NCBI GenBank assembly: GCA_002373535.1
Contig: DFKL01000149.1
Location: 1-5,157, forward strand
DNA from: Prevotellaceae bacterium UBA3646
GTDB taxonomy: Bacteria > Bacteroidota > Bacteroidia > Bacteroidales > Bacteroidaceae
DNA: 5,157 bases
Reading direction: 5' to 3'
Every line of letters starts with the position of its first letter. Position 1 is the first letter of the stretch. Under the pieces are notes generated by a model. It made no database searches and was not told where the DNA came from. It saw nothing but the letters and a program-made list of their open reading frames with translations. A program made the translations under genes and the position numbers. Positions 1-5,157 of the stretch are shown piece after piece.

Positions 1-3
1 GTG

Positions 4-35
4 CAAAGATAAATAAGTTTATGTTATAAACCAAA
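4..35 (-). promoter_or_regulatory. Bacteroidetes-type promoter facing left, off the window
   Basis: Read on the minus strand, the bases at 11-4 are TATCTTTG, a full match to the Bacteroidetes -7 consensus TAnnTTTG, and they are followed by CAC. The bases at 35-32 are TTTG, a full match to the -33 element, and exactly 20 bases separate the two boxes, the usual spacing. Transcription would start at or just beyond the left edge, so the gene served lies outside the window on the minus strand, co-directional with the GH43 gene. Both boxes and the spacing are seen directly; activity is inferred. Confidence 0.7.
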
Positions 36-54
36 TTATTTTGCAAATATTTTG
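32..54. repeat. Tandem near-palindromic A/T-rich repeat at the leftward promoter
   Basis: Two adjacent units, CAAATTATTTTG (32-43) and CAAATATTTTG (44-54), differ by one base in length. Each is close to the perfect palindrome CAAAATATTTTG. The first unit contains the -33 box of the leftward promoter. A repeated dyad at this place could be an operator, but A/T-rich intergenic DNA produces such patterns by chance, so the function is uncertain. Confidence 0.3.
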
Positions 55-98
55 TACAGAATATGATTTTTTACATTTGGAGAGTATATTTGCTCAGT

Positions 99-125
99 GG
101 AGTTGCTAAAGCTCAAAGCAATCCC
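99..125 (-). terminator. Weak imperfect hairpin downstream of the GH43 gene
   Basis: The arms 99-107 and 117-125 pair in seven Watson-Crick pairs plus one wobble and one mismatch around a 9-base loop, about 60 bases past the GH43 stop codon. No T-run follows on the minus strand. It could help end the rsmG-GH43 transcript, but it is weak and may be chance. Confidence 0.2.
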
Positions 126-184
126 ACCATGAATTCTTCACCAACTAAATTATGTTTGCAAGGGCTTGTGATGCATCAAAGCGT

Positions 185-1156
185 CTATGGCTTGACAAGT
201 GCCTTTCGGAGGTTGAGGCGGTAGGTTTTCATGTAAGGGAAGTGGCACCGGCCGTCGCGCAGCGTAATGGGTGTGATGATAATCTTGCTTTGCGGAAGGT
301 CGGGATCTTTCCAGCGGTCGCCGACGTAGAGATGCAGGGTGCGCTTTCCGCGCCGCAGGGTAAGGATGCCGGAGGCTTGTGTGTCGTAGGCTATGCGGTC
401 GCCGACGGGGGTAAGGGGGCTCCAGCCTTGGGTGAGCGACCGACTGACAGAAAGCATGCATTGGTTAGGGTCCCAGCCTGTGCAGGCTGAGGAGAGCATA
501 TAGTAGAGGCTGTCCACACGTACGATGGCCGGGGCTTCGCGTCGGAGTCCACGCATGAGGACGGTACATTCGAGGGGACGGAGGTAATCGTCGCTGAGAC
601 GGAAGAGCCCGAGGTGCTGGTTTTCCTGGATTGTGGATATGAAGTAGGCTGTGCCGTCGTCATCGACGAAGACGTTGCAGTCGCGGCTTTTTATGCCTAA
701 TGGCCGGCCGCTCCATTCCAGGCGGTATGGGCCTGTGACGGAGGCGGAGGAGAACACGGCTACTTCGGATGCGGAATAGTCGGAGGCTTCGTAATGGCAC
801 CAGATGACGTAGCGGCCCGTCTTGGGACAGTGCATGAGCTTGGGGCGCTCGATCATACGGGTAGTGCCGAGTTCGGGGGTGGTGACGCCGTTCTGTATTA
901 TCTTGCCGTCGTATTCCCAGACTTGCATGTCACGGCTGTGGTATAGGTTTACGTCGGGGTACCAGGAGTGTGTACGATCCTCGCCTACCATATAGACGGT
1001 GCCGTCCTCGATAAGGAAATTGCCTCCGTGTGCCTGGACGACATTGCCTTGCGTGTCGTACCAGGGCTGTCCGTTGCGTATCTGGCTCCAGCCTGTTTGT
1101 GCAGTTACGGTCTGGCACAGGACGAGGAGGAGCAACAGGATGTGTGGGGTCTTCAT
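185..1156 (-). CDS. Exported GH43 glycoside hydrolase, probable exo-beta-1,3-galactanase
   Basis: A 323-residue protein of the five-bladed beta-propeller GH43 family, best matching the subfamily 24/34 type that cleaves terminal galactose from beta-1,3-galactan (the arabinogalactan backbone). Residues 1-20 form a signal peptide with a Leu-rich core ending TVTAQ, so a periplasmic or surface location is expected. Motifs in order: QAHGGNFL (41-48), where ordinary GH43 enzymes carry the catalytic Asp; IERPKLM (102-108); the segment RDCNVFVDDDGTAYFIS (158-174); RREAPAI (205-211); SSACTGWDPN (222-231); and YDTQASG (258-264) before VGDRW. E103, E207 and Q260 line up in context and spacing with Glu102, Glu208 (acid) and Gln263 (base) of the fungal enzyme Pc1,3Gal43A. 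I chose the start at Met before KTPHILLLL because it begins a proper signal peptide; the in-frame start 81 bases further upstream would overlap the lipoprotein gene. There is no room for a carbohydrate-binding module. The gene begins 17 bases after the lipoprotein gene, so co-transcription is likely. The fold is secure; the exact substrate is inferred. Confidence 0.85.
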   Translation of the reverse strand: MKTPHILLLLLVLCQTVTAQTGWSQIRNGQPWYDTQGNVVQAHGGNFLIEDGTVYMVGEDRTHSWYPDVNLYHSRDMQVWEYDGKIIQNGVTTPELGTTRMIERPKLMHCPKTGRYVIWCHYEASDYSASEVAVFSSASVTGPYRLEWSGRPLGIKSRDCNVFVDDDGTAYFISTIQENQHLGLFRLSDDYLRPLECTVLMRGLRREAPAIVRVDSLYYMLSSACTGWDPNQCMLSVSRSLTQGWSPLTPVGDRIAYDTQASGILTLRRGKRTLHLYVGDRWKDPDLPQSKIIITPITLRDGRCHFPYMKTYRLNLRKALVKP

Positions 1157-1173
1157 TCTATATTGTTTCTTAG

Positions 1174-1569
1174 TCAGAACGAGGTGTGCTGTGTCTTTAT
1201 CCATGTGACGCTGCCGCGTGTGAGGGTGAAGGTGCATGCAGAGCCTGACAGGGGCGACTGGACGGCCTCGTCGCGCAGATAGGTGATGTAGGCGTTGAGG
1301 CGTCCCTCGGCTGCTGCGCGTGTAACGGAGGTGAAGGTATACAGCCGGTTGATTTCCTGTTCGGTGGATTGGTTGAGGATTTCTTCCTGCTCGTCTATCT
1401 CCTGCGGTGTCTTGTCTTTGTACTCGGCGCAGTTGCTGAGGTCCCAGTCGGCTTGCACCTGATAGTCCAGGAGTAACGTGTCGTAGTCGGACGGATCGGC
1501 GGAGTCGTAGTCTGCGCTGCAGCCCGTGAGCATAAGGACTGCGAGAAGAAGGCGGAATATGTGTTTCAT
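1174..1569 (-). CDS. Small lipoprotein of unknown function
   Basis: A 131-residue protein that I do not recognise. Residues 1-17 are a lipoprotein signal peptide: KHIFR, a hydrophobic stretch LLLAVLML, then the lipobox LTGC with Cys17 as the lipidated residue. After the Cys comes a strongly acidic tether (SADYDSADPSDYD, 18-30). Acidic residues just after the Cys mark surface export of lipoproteins in several Bacteroidetes, so surface exposure is possible. Residues about 50-104 are acidic and look helical (EIDEQEEILNQSTEQEINRLY), and the end (111-127) looks like beta strands. Two further Cys are at 47 and 112. The start is set by the signal peptide; an upstream in-frame Met at 1599 would overlap the hydrolase gene and add a His-rich lead. 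It sits 19 bases after the hydrolase gene and 17 before the GH43 gene, so it may be a partner of the GH43 enzyme, but nothing in its sequence proves this. Confidence 0.8.
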   Translation of the reverse strand: MKHIFRLLLAVLMLTGCSADYDSADPSDYDTLLLDYQVQADWDLSNCAEYKDKTPQEIDEQEEILNQSTEQEINRLYTFTSVTRAAAEGRLNAYITYLRDEAVQSPLSGSACTFTLTRGSVTWIKTQHTSF

Positions 1570-1588
1570 AGTGTCGTGCATGTGGTGG

Positions 1589-2230
1589 TCAGTGTACAAG
1601 TAAATTTGCCGACTCGGCCGCTATTGTTGTCGCAGGTCCGTGTCCCGGGAGTACCGTGGTATCTGGTGGAAGGGTGAGCAGGCGTGTGCGTATGCTGTCG
1701 ACTATCTGCGCGTAGCTGCCGCCTGGCAGGTCGGTGCGTCCTATGCCTTGACGAAATAGTGTATCACCGCTGAACAACAGTCGCTGAGCGGGTATGTAGA
1801 AACATACGCCGCCAGGGGTATGCCCTGGTGTGTGGATTACTTGTATATCGGTGTCCCCCAGCGTGATAACGGCAGAGGATGAAAGTGTCGGTTGACATTC
1901 TGGCATGTTGCCGGCATCGATACGGAACCAGCGCCTGACCATGTCTGGGGATGCGGCATAGATGTCTTGCTCTGCGGGGTGGCAGGTGGGAAGGAGTCCG
2001 TACTGGCGGTATATGAAGCCTGCACCCATGGTGTGGTCGAAGTGCATGTGTGTCTGCAGGGCTTGGGTGAGCCGGATACCCTCGGTTTCTATGTACGACT
2101 GGAGGCGTGCCTGCTCGGCCTGGTTCCATGCACCGCAGTCGATAACGGCTCCTGCGTGTGTCCCGGTGTCCCACAACAGGTAGCAGTTGACCTGCACGGG
2201 ATTCATGACAAAGGTGTTATATTGTAACAT
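1589..2230 (-). CDS. Metallo-beta-lactamase-fold hydrolase, YcbL/glyoxalase II-like
   Basis: A 213-residue cytoplasmic metal-dependent hydrolase. The opening FVMNPVQVNCYLL (7-19) is typical of the glyoxalase II/YcbL branch. The metal-binding set is complete: THMHFDH (60-66, with H61, H63, D65, H66), H137 in HTPGHTPGG, D156 in FSGDTLF, and H197 in LPGHGP. GRTDLPGG (164-171) matches the GRTD motif shared by YcbL, glyoxalase II and persulfide dioxygenases. The length is normal for the short YcbL-like type, which lacks the C-terminal helical domain of classical glyoxalase II, so thioester hydrolysis is possible but the substrate is unknown. Its start codon lies inside the end of rsmG (14-base overlap), which suggests translational coupling. 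Stand-alone hydrolases of this kind are common in Bacteroidales. The fold is certain; the physiological role is not. Confidence 0.9.
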   Translation of the reverse strand: MLQYNTFVMNPVQVNCYLLWDTGTHAGAVIDCGAWNQAEQARLQSYIETEGIRLTQALQTHMHFDHTMGAGFIYRQYGLLPTCHPAEQDIYAASPDMVRRWFRIDAGNMPECQPTLSSSAVITLGDTDIQVIHTPGHTPGGVCFYIPAQRLLFSGDTLFRQGIGRTDLPGGSYAQIVDSIRTRLLTLPPDTTVLPGHGPATTIAAESANLLVH

Positions 2231-2837
2231 ATACGACTTTTTTGGTCTTGAAGTATTCCTCGGTGAAATAGTCGCTGAGCATGGTCACCATCGCCTTGCG
2301 CCCTACAGGCATAATCTCGTGTTCGAGTTCTCCGCCCTTGAGGCATATAAGGCCATTGGGCATGGCGTTGTGCTGCCTGGGGGATATGTTCTTGCGTACG
2401 AGCCTGACGAGGTCCTGCAGCGGCATGACGGCGCGGGACACGACAAAGTCGAAGTGTTCGCGGACGACCTCGGCGCGTGCCCATTGGGTGGTGACGTTGG
2501 TCAGGCCTATGGCATGTATGACTTCGTCACAGACGCGTATCTTCTTGCCTATGCTGTCGACGAGGTGAAAATGTACGTCGGGGTACATGATGGCGAGTGG
2601 TATACCGGGAAACCCGCCGCCGCATCCGAGGTCCATGACGCGGCTGCCAGGCATGAAGCGAATGAACCTGGCTATGGCAAGAGAGTGCAGGACATGGTGC
2701 TCATAGAGGTTGTCGATATCCTTGCGGGAGATGACGTTGATCCTGGAGTTCCAGTCACGATAGAGTGCGTCCAGCTGACGAAACTGTGCAACCTGCAGTG
2801 GCGTGAGGCTGGGGAAATATTTCTGTATCTGTTGCAT
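2217..2837 (-). CDS. rsmG: 16S rRNA (guanine(527)-N7)-methyltransferase RsmG
   Basis: A 206-residue protein, the usual size for RsmG (GidB). It uses S-adenosylmethionine to methylate N7 of G527 in the 530 loop of 16S rRNA; in other bacteria, loss of this enzyme gives low-level streptomycin resistance. The family motifs are all present: DWNSRINVISRKD (28-40), EHHVLHSL (46-53), the SAM-binding loop VMDLGCGGGFPGIPLA (67-82), the acidic residue D94 in HLVDSIGKK ending the second strand, RAEVV (121-125), DFVVSRAV (130-137) and LICLKGGEL (163-171). The Met start lies about 30 bases after a Bacteroidetes -7 box, and no earlier in-frame start is needed to complete the domain. It is the first gene of the leftward unit and overlaps the next gene by 14 bases, so it probably sets the basal expression of that unit. 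No odd residues were seen. Confidence 0.95.
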   Translation of the reverse strand: MQQIQKYFPSLTPLQVAQFRQLDALYRDWNSRINVISRKDIDNLYEHHVLHSLAIARFIRFMPGSRVMDLGCGGGFPGIPLAIMYPDVHFHLVDSIGKKIRVCDEVIHAIGLTNVTTQWARAEVVREHFDFVVSRAVMPLQDLVRLVRKNISPRQHNAMPNGLICLKGGELEHEIMPVGRKAMVTMLSDYFTEEYFKTKKVVYVTI

Positions 2838-2869
2838 GTGCGTTATTTGTGTCTTGGCCTTCTCGGGGA

Positions 2870-2877
2870 CAAATATA
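2870..2877 (-). promoter_or_regulatory. Probable -7 box of the rsmG promoter
   Basis: The minus strand reads TATATTTG at 2877-2870, a full match to TAnnTTTG, ending 32 bases before the rsmG start codon and so giving a short leader. No convincing TTTG box is found 19-20 bases further upstream, so the promoter is weaker or less certain than the galE one. This is the only good leftward -7 candidate in the divergent region. Confidence 0.45.
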
Positions 2878-2895
2878 CGAATTTTGTATCAGACT

Positions 2896-2927
2896 ATTGC
2901 ATCGTACTTGATTTTTCATTATCTTTG
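2896..2927 (+). promoter_or_regulatory. Bacteroidetes-type promoter of galE
   Basis: TATCTTTG at 2920-2927 is a full match to the -7 consensus TAnnTTTG. ATTG at 2896-2899 is a one-mismatch -33 box, with the usual 20-base spacing. Transcription is expected to start a few bases after 2927, giving a leader of roughly 30-35 bases that is A/T-rich and has no clear Shine-Dalgarno site, as is normal in this phylum. The upstream part overlaps the region where the rsmG -33 box would lie. Confidence 0.65.
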
Positions 2928-2966
2928 TCGCAAGGATTCAATAACAACCTAACCTATATTATCATC

Positions 2967-3983
2967 ATGAAAATTCTTTTGACTGGTGGCGCCGGTTTTA
3001 TTGGCAGCCACACTTTGATCGAACTGACTGAGGCCGGTCATGAGGCCGTAGTCGTTGATAACCTGGACAACTCGAGTCCTATATCGCTGAAGCGCGTTGC
3101 CAAGATAATCGGCAAGGAGGTTCCATTCTACAAGGTAGACATACGCGACCGCGAAGGGCTGCAGAGGGTTTTTGACGAGCATCGGTTCGATGCATGCATC
3201 CACTTCGCCGGCCTCAAGGCTGTCGGCGAGAGTTGCGTGAAGCCCCTGGAGTATTACGAGAACAACATGAACGGTACTTTCGTCCTGCTGGACGTAATGC
3301 GCAAGAACGGCTGCAAGAACATTATCTTCTCTTCATCGGCCACGGTATACGGCGATCCTGCCATCATTCCTATTACAGAGGAGTGCCCGAAGGGTCACTG
3401 CACGAACCCCTATGGTCAGACAAAGTCGATGCTGGAGGAGGTACTGATGGATGTACAGAAGGCTGATCCGGAGTGGAACGTGGTGCTGCTGCGCTACTTC
3501 AACCCTATCGGCGCGCACAAGTCCGGAACCATAGGCGAGAATCCGAACGGCATTCCTAACAACCTGATGCCCTACATCACACAGACGGCTGTGGGGAAGC
3601 GTAAGGAACTGGGTGTATTCGGCAACGACTATGACACGCACGACGGCACCGGAGTACGTGACTACATACACGTGGTGGACCTGGCCAGGGCTCACGTGGC
3701 TGCCCTGAAAGCCATAGTTGCGAAAAAGGGCATTGCCATTTACAACATAGGTACGGGTCACGGGTATTCGGTCCTGGATGTCGTGAAGGCGTTCGAGAAG
3801 GTTAACGGGGTGCATGTCCCGTACAGCATCAAGCCTCGCCGTCCCGGTGACATTGCCACATGCTACTGCAATCCTGCCAAGGCTAAGGCTGAGTTGGGCT
3901 GGGAGGCTCAGTTCGGTATCGAGGAGATGTGCCGCGACTCATGGAACTGGCAGAAAAACAATCCTAACGGCTTCGAGGAGTGA
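2967..3983 (+). CDS. galE: UDP-glucose 4-epimerase GalE
   Basis: A 338-residue NAD-dependent short-chain dehydrogenase/reductase that interconverts UDP-galactose and UDP-glucose in the cytoplasm (Leloir pathway, and supply of UDP-sugars for glycans). It has the same length as E. coli GalE and aligns without obvious gaps. The NAD-binding loop is TGGAGFIGSH (6-15), followed by DNLDNS (31-36), DIRD (58-61) and HFAGLKAVGES (79-89). The catalytic residues fall at the E. coli numbers: S124 in FSSSATVYGD, Y149 and K153 in NPYGQTK. The substrate residues N179 (RYFNP) and N199 (NNLMPY) and the GTGVRDYIHVVDLA segment (227-240) are also present. Position 299, Tyr in E. coli, is Cys here (see findings). 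The start is Met before KILLTGG; the frame is open for 260 codons further upstream, but that stretch is antisense to rsmG. The gene is preceded by its own promoter and followed by a strong hairpin. Confidence 0.96.
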   Translation: MKILLTGGAGFIGSHTLIELTEAGHEAVVVDNLDNSSPISLKRVAKIIGKEVPFYKVDIRDREGLQRVFDEHRFDACIHFAGLKAVGESCVKPLEYYENNMNGTFVLLDVMRKNGCKNIIFSSSATVYGDPAIIPITEECPKGHCTNPYGQTKSMLEEVLMDVQKADPEWNVVLLRYFNPIGAHKSGTIGENPNGIPNNLMPYITQTAVGKRKELGVFGNDYDTHDGTGVRDYIHVVDLARAHVAALKAIVAKKGIAIYNIGTGHGYSVLDVVKAFEKVNGVHVPYSIKPRRPGDIATCYCNPAKAKAELGWEAQFGIEEMCRDSWNWQKNNPNGFEE

Positions 3984-3991
3984 ACGAACTA

Positions 3992-4026
3992 TGCAGCCCC
4001 ATCTATGCAAAAGAGATGGGGCTGCA
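3992..4026 (+). terminator. Perfect 13-bp hairpin after galE, probable terminator
   Basis: The arms 3992-4004 and 4014-4026 are exact reverse complements (TGCAGCCCCATCT and its partner), with a 9-base loop ATGCAAAAG. The hairpin starts 9 bases after the galE stop codon. The stem is G/C-rich and very stable, as in an intrinsic terminator, but the bases after it (ATATAATATG) are not a T-run, so termination may be partial or the hairpin may instead protect the 3' end. No promoter box was seen between the hairpin and the next gene. Confidence 0.65.
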
Positions 4027-4050
4027 ATATAATATGTAATCGCTGATGTC

Positions 4051-4452
4051 ATGAAGAGTATCTATGCTTTGACTGTTGGCTTGCTGTTCTCGATCGGCAC
4101 GTTTGCCCAGAGTGGGAATCCTGACGCCATCTATGTGTGGGTGGACGGCAGTGAGGTGTGCTACAGACTGGAGGCCAGTCCCGTGGTTAAGTTTATCGAC
4201 GGAAGTGCCATACTGTGGGTCAACGACAGGGAGGTCCTGAGCCTGAACCTGAAGGAGAGGGGGGATCTGAGAATAGTGTTCGGACAATATGAAGAGAGCA
4301 AGGACCCTACCGGGATTGTGGAAGTGGCGGACGGAGATTCTTCCTTGCCTTCCAAAGTGAGCCATAGCGGCAAGCTGATCCGTGGCGGAAGGGTTGTTGT
4401 GGTGAAAGACGGCAAGATGTACGACATGAATGGTGTTGCCGTCAAGGATTAA
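4051..4452 (+). CDS. Small exported protein of unknown function
   Basis: A 133-residue protein with a signal peptide at 1-19 (MKS, a hydrophobic core ALTVGLLFSIG, and a cleavage site at TFA before Q). The mature part of about 114 residues looks mostly beta-stranded. AIYVWVDGSEVCYRLEASP (26-44) followed by VVKFIDGSAILWVN resembles the short repeated beta units found in many Bacteroidales exported proteins, where a term such as 'y.l...p.v.f' recurs; LRIVF (73-77) may close a second such unit. The tail GRVVVVKDGKMYDMNGVAVK (113-132) resembles the C-terminal strand pattern of other secreted Bacteroidetes proteins, though no complete type IX sorting domain can be claimed. There is no lipobox. It starts 67 bases after galE, behind the hairpin, and ends 16 bases before the transglutaminase-like gene, so it probably shares an mRNA with the latter. 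The function is unknown. Confidence 0.75.
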   Translation: MKSIYALTVGLLFSIGTFAQSGNPDAIYVWVDGSEVCYRLEASPVVKFIDGSAILWVNDREVLSLNLKERGDLRIVFGQYEESKDPTGIVEVADGDSSLPSKVSHSGKLIRGGRVVVVKDGKMYDMNGVAVKD

Positions 4453-4468
4453 ATAATTTTGGACTGAT

Positions 4469-5157
4469 ATGAAGAAGATTTTTTTCGCGATAGCTGCATT
4501 GGCTACCATGAGTGCCAACGCACAGGTTGTAAAGATTTTCCAGAACACCGACAGTCAACCGGTGACTTTCAGGAATCCTAGCAGCGTATTATTCTGCACC
4601 GATGCCGAGGATGCGGAATACAACCCTGAGGACAGCAAGGAGGATGCCTCGCTGTACGGTGCCACGCCATATTTGTCTTCCGGAAATTTGCTGGCCTATA
4701 CGACGGAGGCCAACCTGGCTGGAAACCTGAGCAAGTTGCTGATTGTGGCTGAGTCGAGAAATGCGGCAGGTCTGAACGGCGTATACATCAAGCCTGAGGA
4801 ATTCCTGGAAATAAAGGAGTTCACCGAGGAGAACGTTGTGAGCGGCAAGTCGTCCAAGATGGAGAAGATGAAGGCTATTCTGGCATGGTGCAAGAACAAT
4901 ATTGCGTACATGCATGAATTTCCTGAGTATAATCCCGACATTGATCCCAACTGGGCTTACCAGACGTTCAAGAACCGTACGGCTGTCTGCCAGGGCTATG
5001 CAAATCTGTGCAACGTGATGCTGGAGAGCCAGGGCATACCTGCCGTAAACGTGAATGGTTTCCTGGGGGGAGTTGGCGGCCATGCGTGGGTATACACGAT
5101 GGTTGACGGCACATGGTATGTGATTGACCCGACGAACGATGCCACGACGACGTACAA
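4469..5157 (+). CDS. Exported transglutaminase-like protein, 3' end cut by the window
   Basis: The frame is open from ATG at 4469 to the window end, giving 229 residues without a stop. Residues 1-19 are a signal peptide (MKKIFFAIAALATMSANAQ). A beta-type N-terminal part and linker (about 20-130) is followed by a transglutaminase-like domain (papain-like fold, about 131-229). Its triad is visible: C174 in TAVCQGYANLCNVML, H205 in GGHAWVYT, and D220 in YVIDPTND. The conserved order A-V-C-x-G-Y, then G-H-A-W, then D-P-T is typical of this family. In bacteria such domains are often proteases or amidases, not cross-linking enzymes, so the activity cannot be named. In Bacteroidales the domain is often followed by leucine-rich repeats or other beta domains, which would lie outside the window. 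The gene starts 16 bases after the small exported protein gene, suggesting one operon and a shared extracytoplasmic task. The Met at residue 14 is inside the signal peptide and is a poorer start. Confidence 0.85.
   Translation, partial: MKKIFFAIAALATMSANAQVVKIFQNTDSQPVTFRNPSSVLFCTDAEDAEYNPEDSKEDASLYGATPYLSSGNLLAYTTEANLAGNLSKLLIVAESRNAAGLNGVYIKPEEFLEIKEFTEENVVSGKSSKMEKMKAILAWCKNNIAYMHEFPEYNPDIDPNWAYQTFKNRTAVCQGYANLCNVMLESQGIPAVNVNGFLGGVGGHAWVYTMVDGTWYVIDPTNDATTTY

Noticed and set aside
152..490. 112-codon plus-strand open frame
   Set aside because: It is antisense to the C-terminal part of the well-supported GH43 gene and shows no recognisable motif.
1093..1156. Lipoprotein reading of the GH43 signal peptide (LVLC)
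   Set aside because: The residue before the Cys is Leu, which is not accepted in a lipobox, and a normal signal peptidase I site follows at TVTAQ.
1157..1237. Extended GH43 start 27 codons upstream
   Set aside because: It would overlap the end of the lipoprotein gene and place a charged His-rich lead before the signal peptide; the Met at 1156 starts a normal signal peptide.
185..2837. A polysaccharide utilisation locus
   Set aside because: Only one glycoside hydrolase is present, with no SusC/SusD-like pair, no hybrid two-component or sigma/anti-sigma regulator and no transporter.
2187..2966. 260-codon open stretch in frame with galE, upstream of its Met
   Set aside because: It runs antisense through rsmG, lacks any domain, and the NAD-binding fold of GalE begins right at the Met at 2967, giving the exact length of E. 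coli GalE.
3333..3815. 160-codon minus-strand open frame inside galE
   Set aside because: It is a shadow of galE on the opposite strand; galE has all its catalytic residues, and the shadow protein resembles nothing known.
4003..4548. 181-codon minus-strand open frame over the small exported gene
   Set aside because: It spans the hairpin, the exported gene and the start of the next gene antisense. The plus-strand frames have signal peptides and tight spacing, so they are the real ones.
4589..5083. 164-codon minus-strand open frame
   Set aside because: It is antisense to the transglutaminase-like gene, whose Cys-His-Asp triad is intact on the plus strand.

Overview
The window looks like chromosomal DNA from a Bacteroidales bacterium (Bacteroides/Prevotella type). 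The evidence is the start-proximal promoter elements of the Bacteroidetes form (TAnnTTTG at -7, TTTG-like at -33), starts with A/T-rich leaders instead of strong Shine-Dalgarno sites, several short exported proteins with Bacteroidales-style signal peptides, and a GH43 enzyme close to gut-Bacteroidetes galactanases. The genus cannot be fixed from the sequence alone. No mobile element, CRISPR array, tRNA or rRNA was seen.

Left part, minus strand (185-2837): a compact, probably single transcription unit in the order rsmG (16S rRNA m7G527 methyltransferase), a YcbL/glyoxalase-II-like metallo-beta-lactamase-fold hydrolase, a small unrecognised lipoprotein, and an exported GH43 glycoside hydrolase with the residue set of exo-beta-1,3-galactanases. 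The first two genes overlap by 14 bases and the others are 17-19 bases apart. Positions 1-184 hold no gene. They contain a well-formed leftward promoter at the window edge for a gene outside the window, with two near-palindromic A/T-rich repeats around its -33 element.

Middle (2838-2966): a 129-base divergent promoter region between rsmG (leftward) and galE (rightward), with a -7 box visible in each direction.

Right part, plus strand (2967-5157): galE, a full-length UDP-glucose 4-epimerase with Cys at the substrate gatekeeper position, then a perfect 13-bp hairpin. Two genes for exported proteins follow, 16 bases apart: a 133-residue protein of unknown function and the first 229 residues of a transglutaminase-like (Cys-His-Asp) protein that runs off the right edge.

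How the genes may work together: GalE interconverts UDP-galactose and UDP-glucose (and perhaps the N-acetyl sugars), while the GH43 enzyme would release galactose from beta-1,3-galactans. This galactose link across the divergent promoter is inference. There is no SusC/SusD pair or sugar regulator here, so this is not a typical polysaccharide utilisation locus. Most of the window is ordinary core-genome material. The less described parts are the small lipoprotein in the rsmG operon, the exported pair at the right, and the GH43 enzyme placed outside a utilisation locus.
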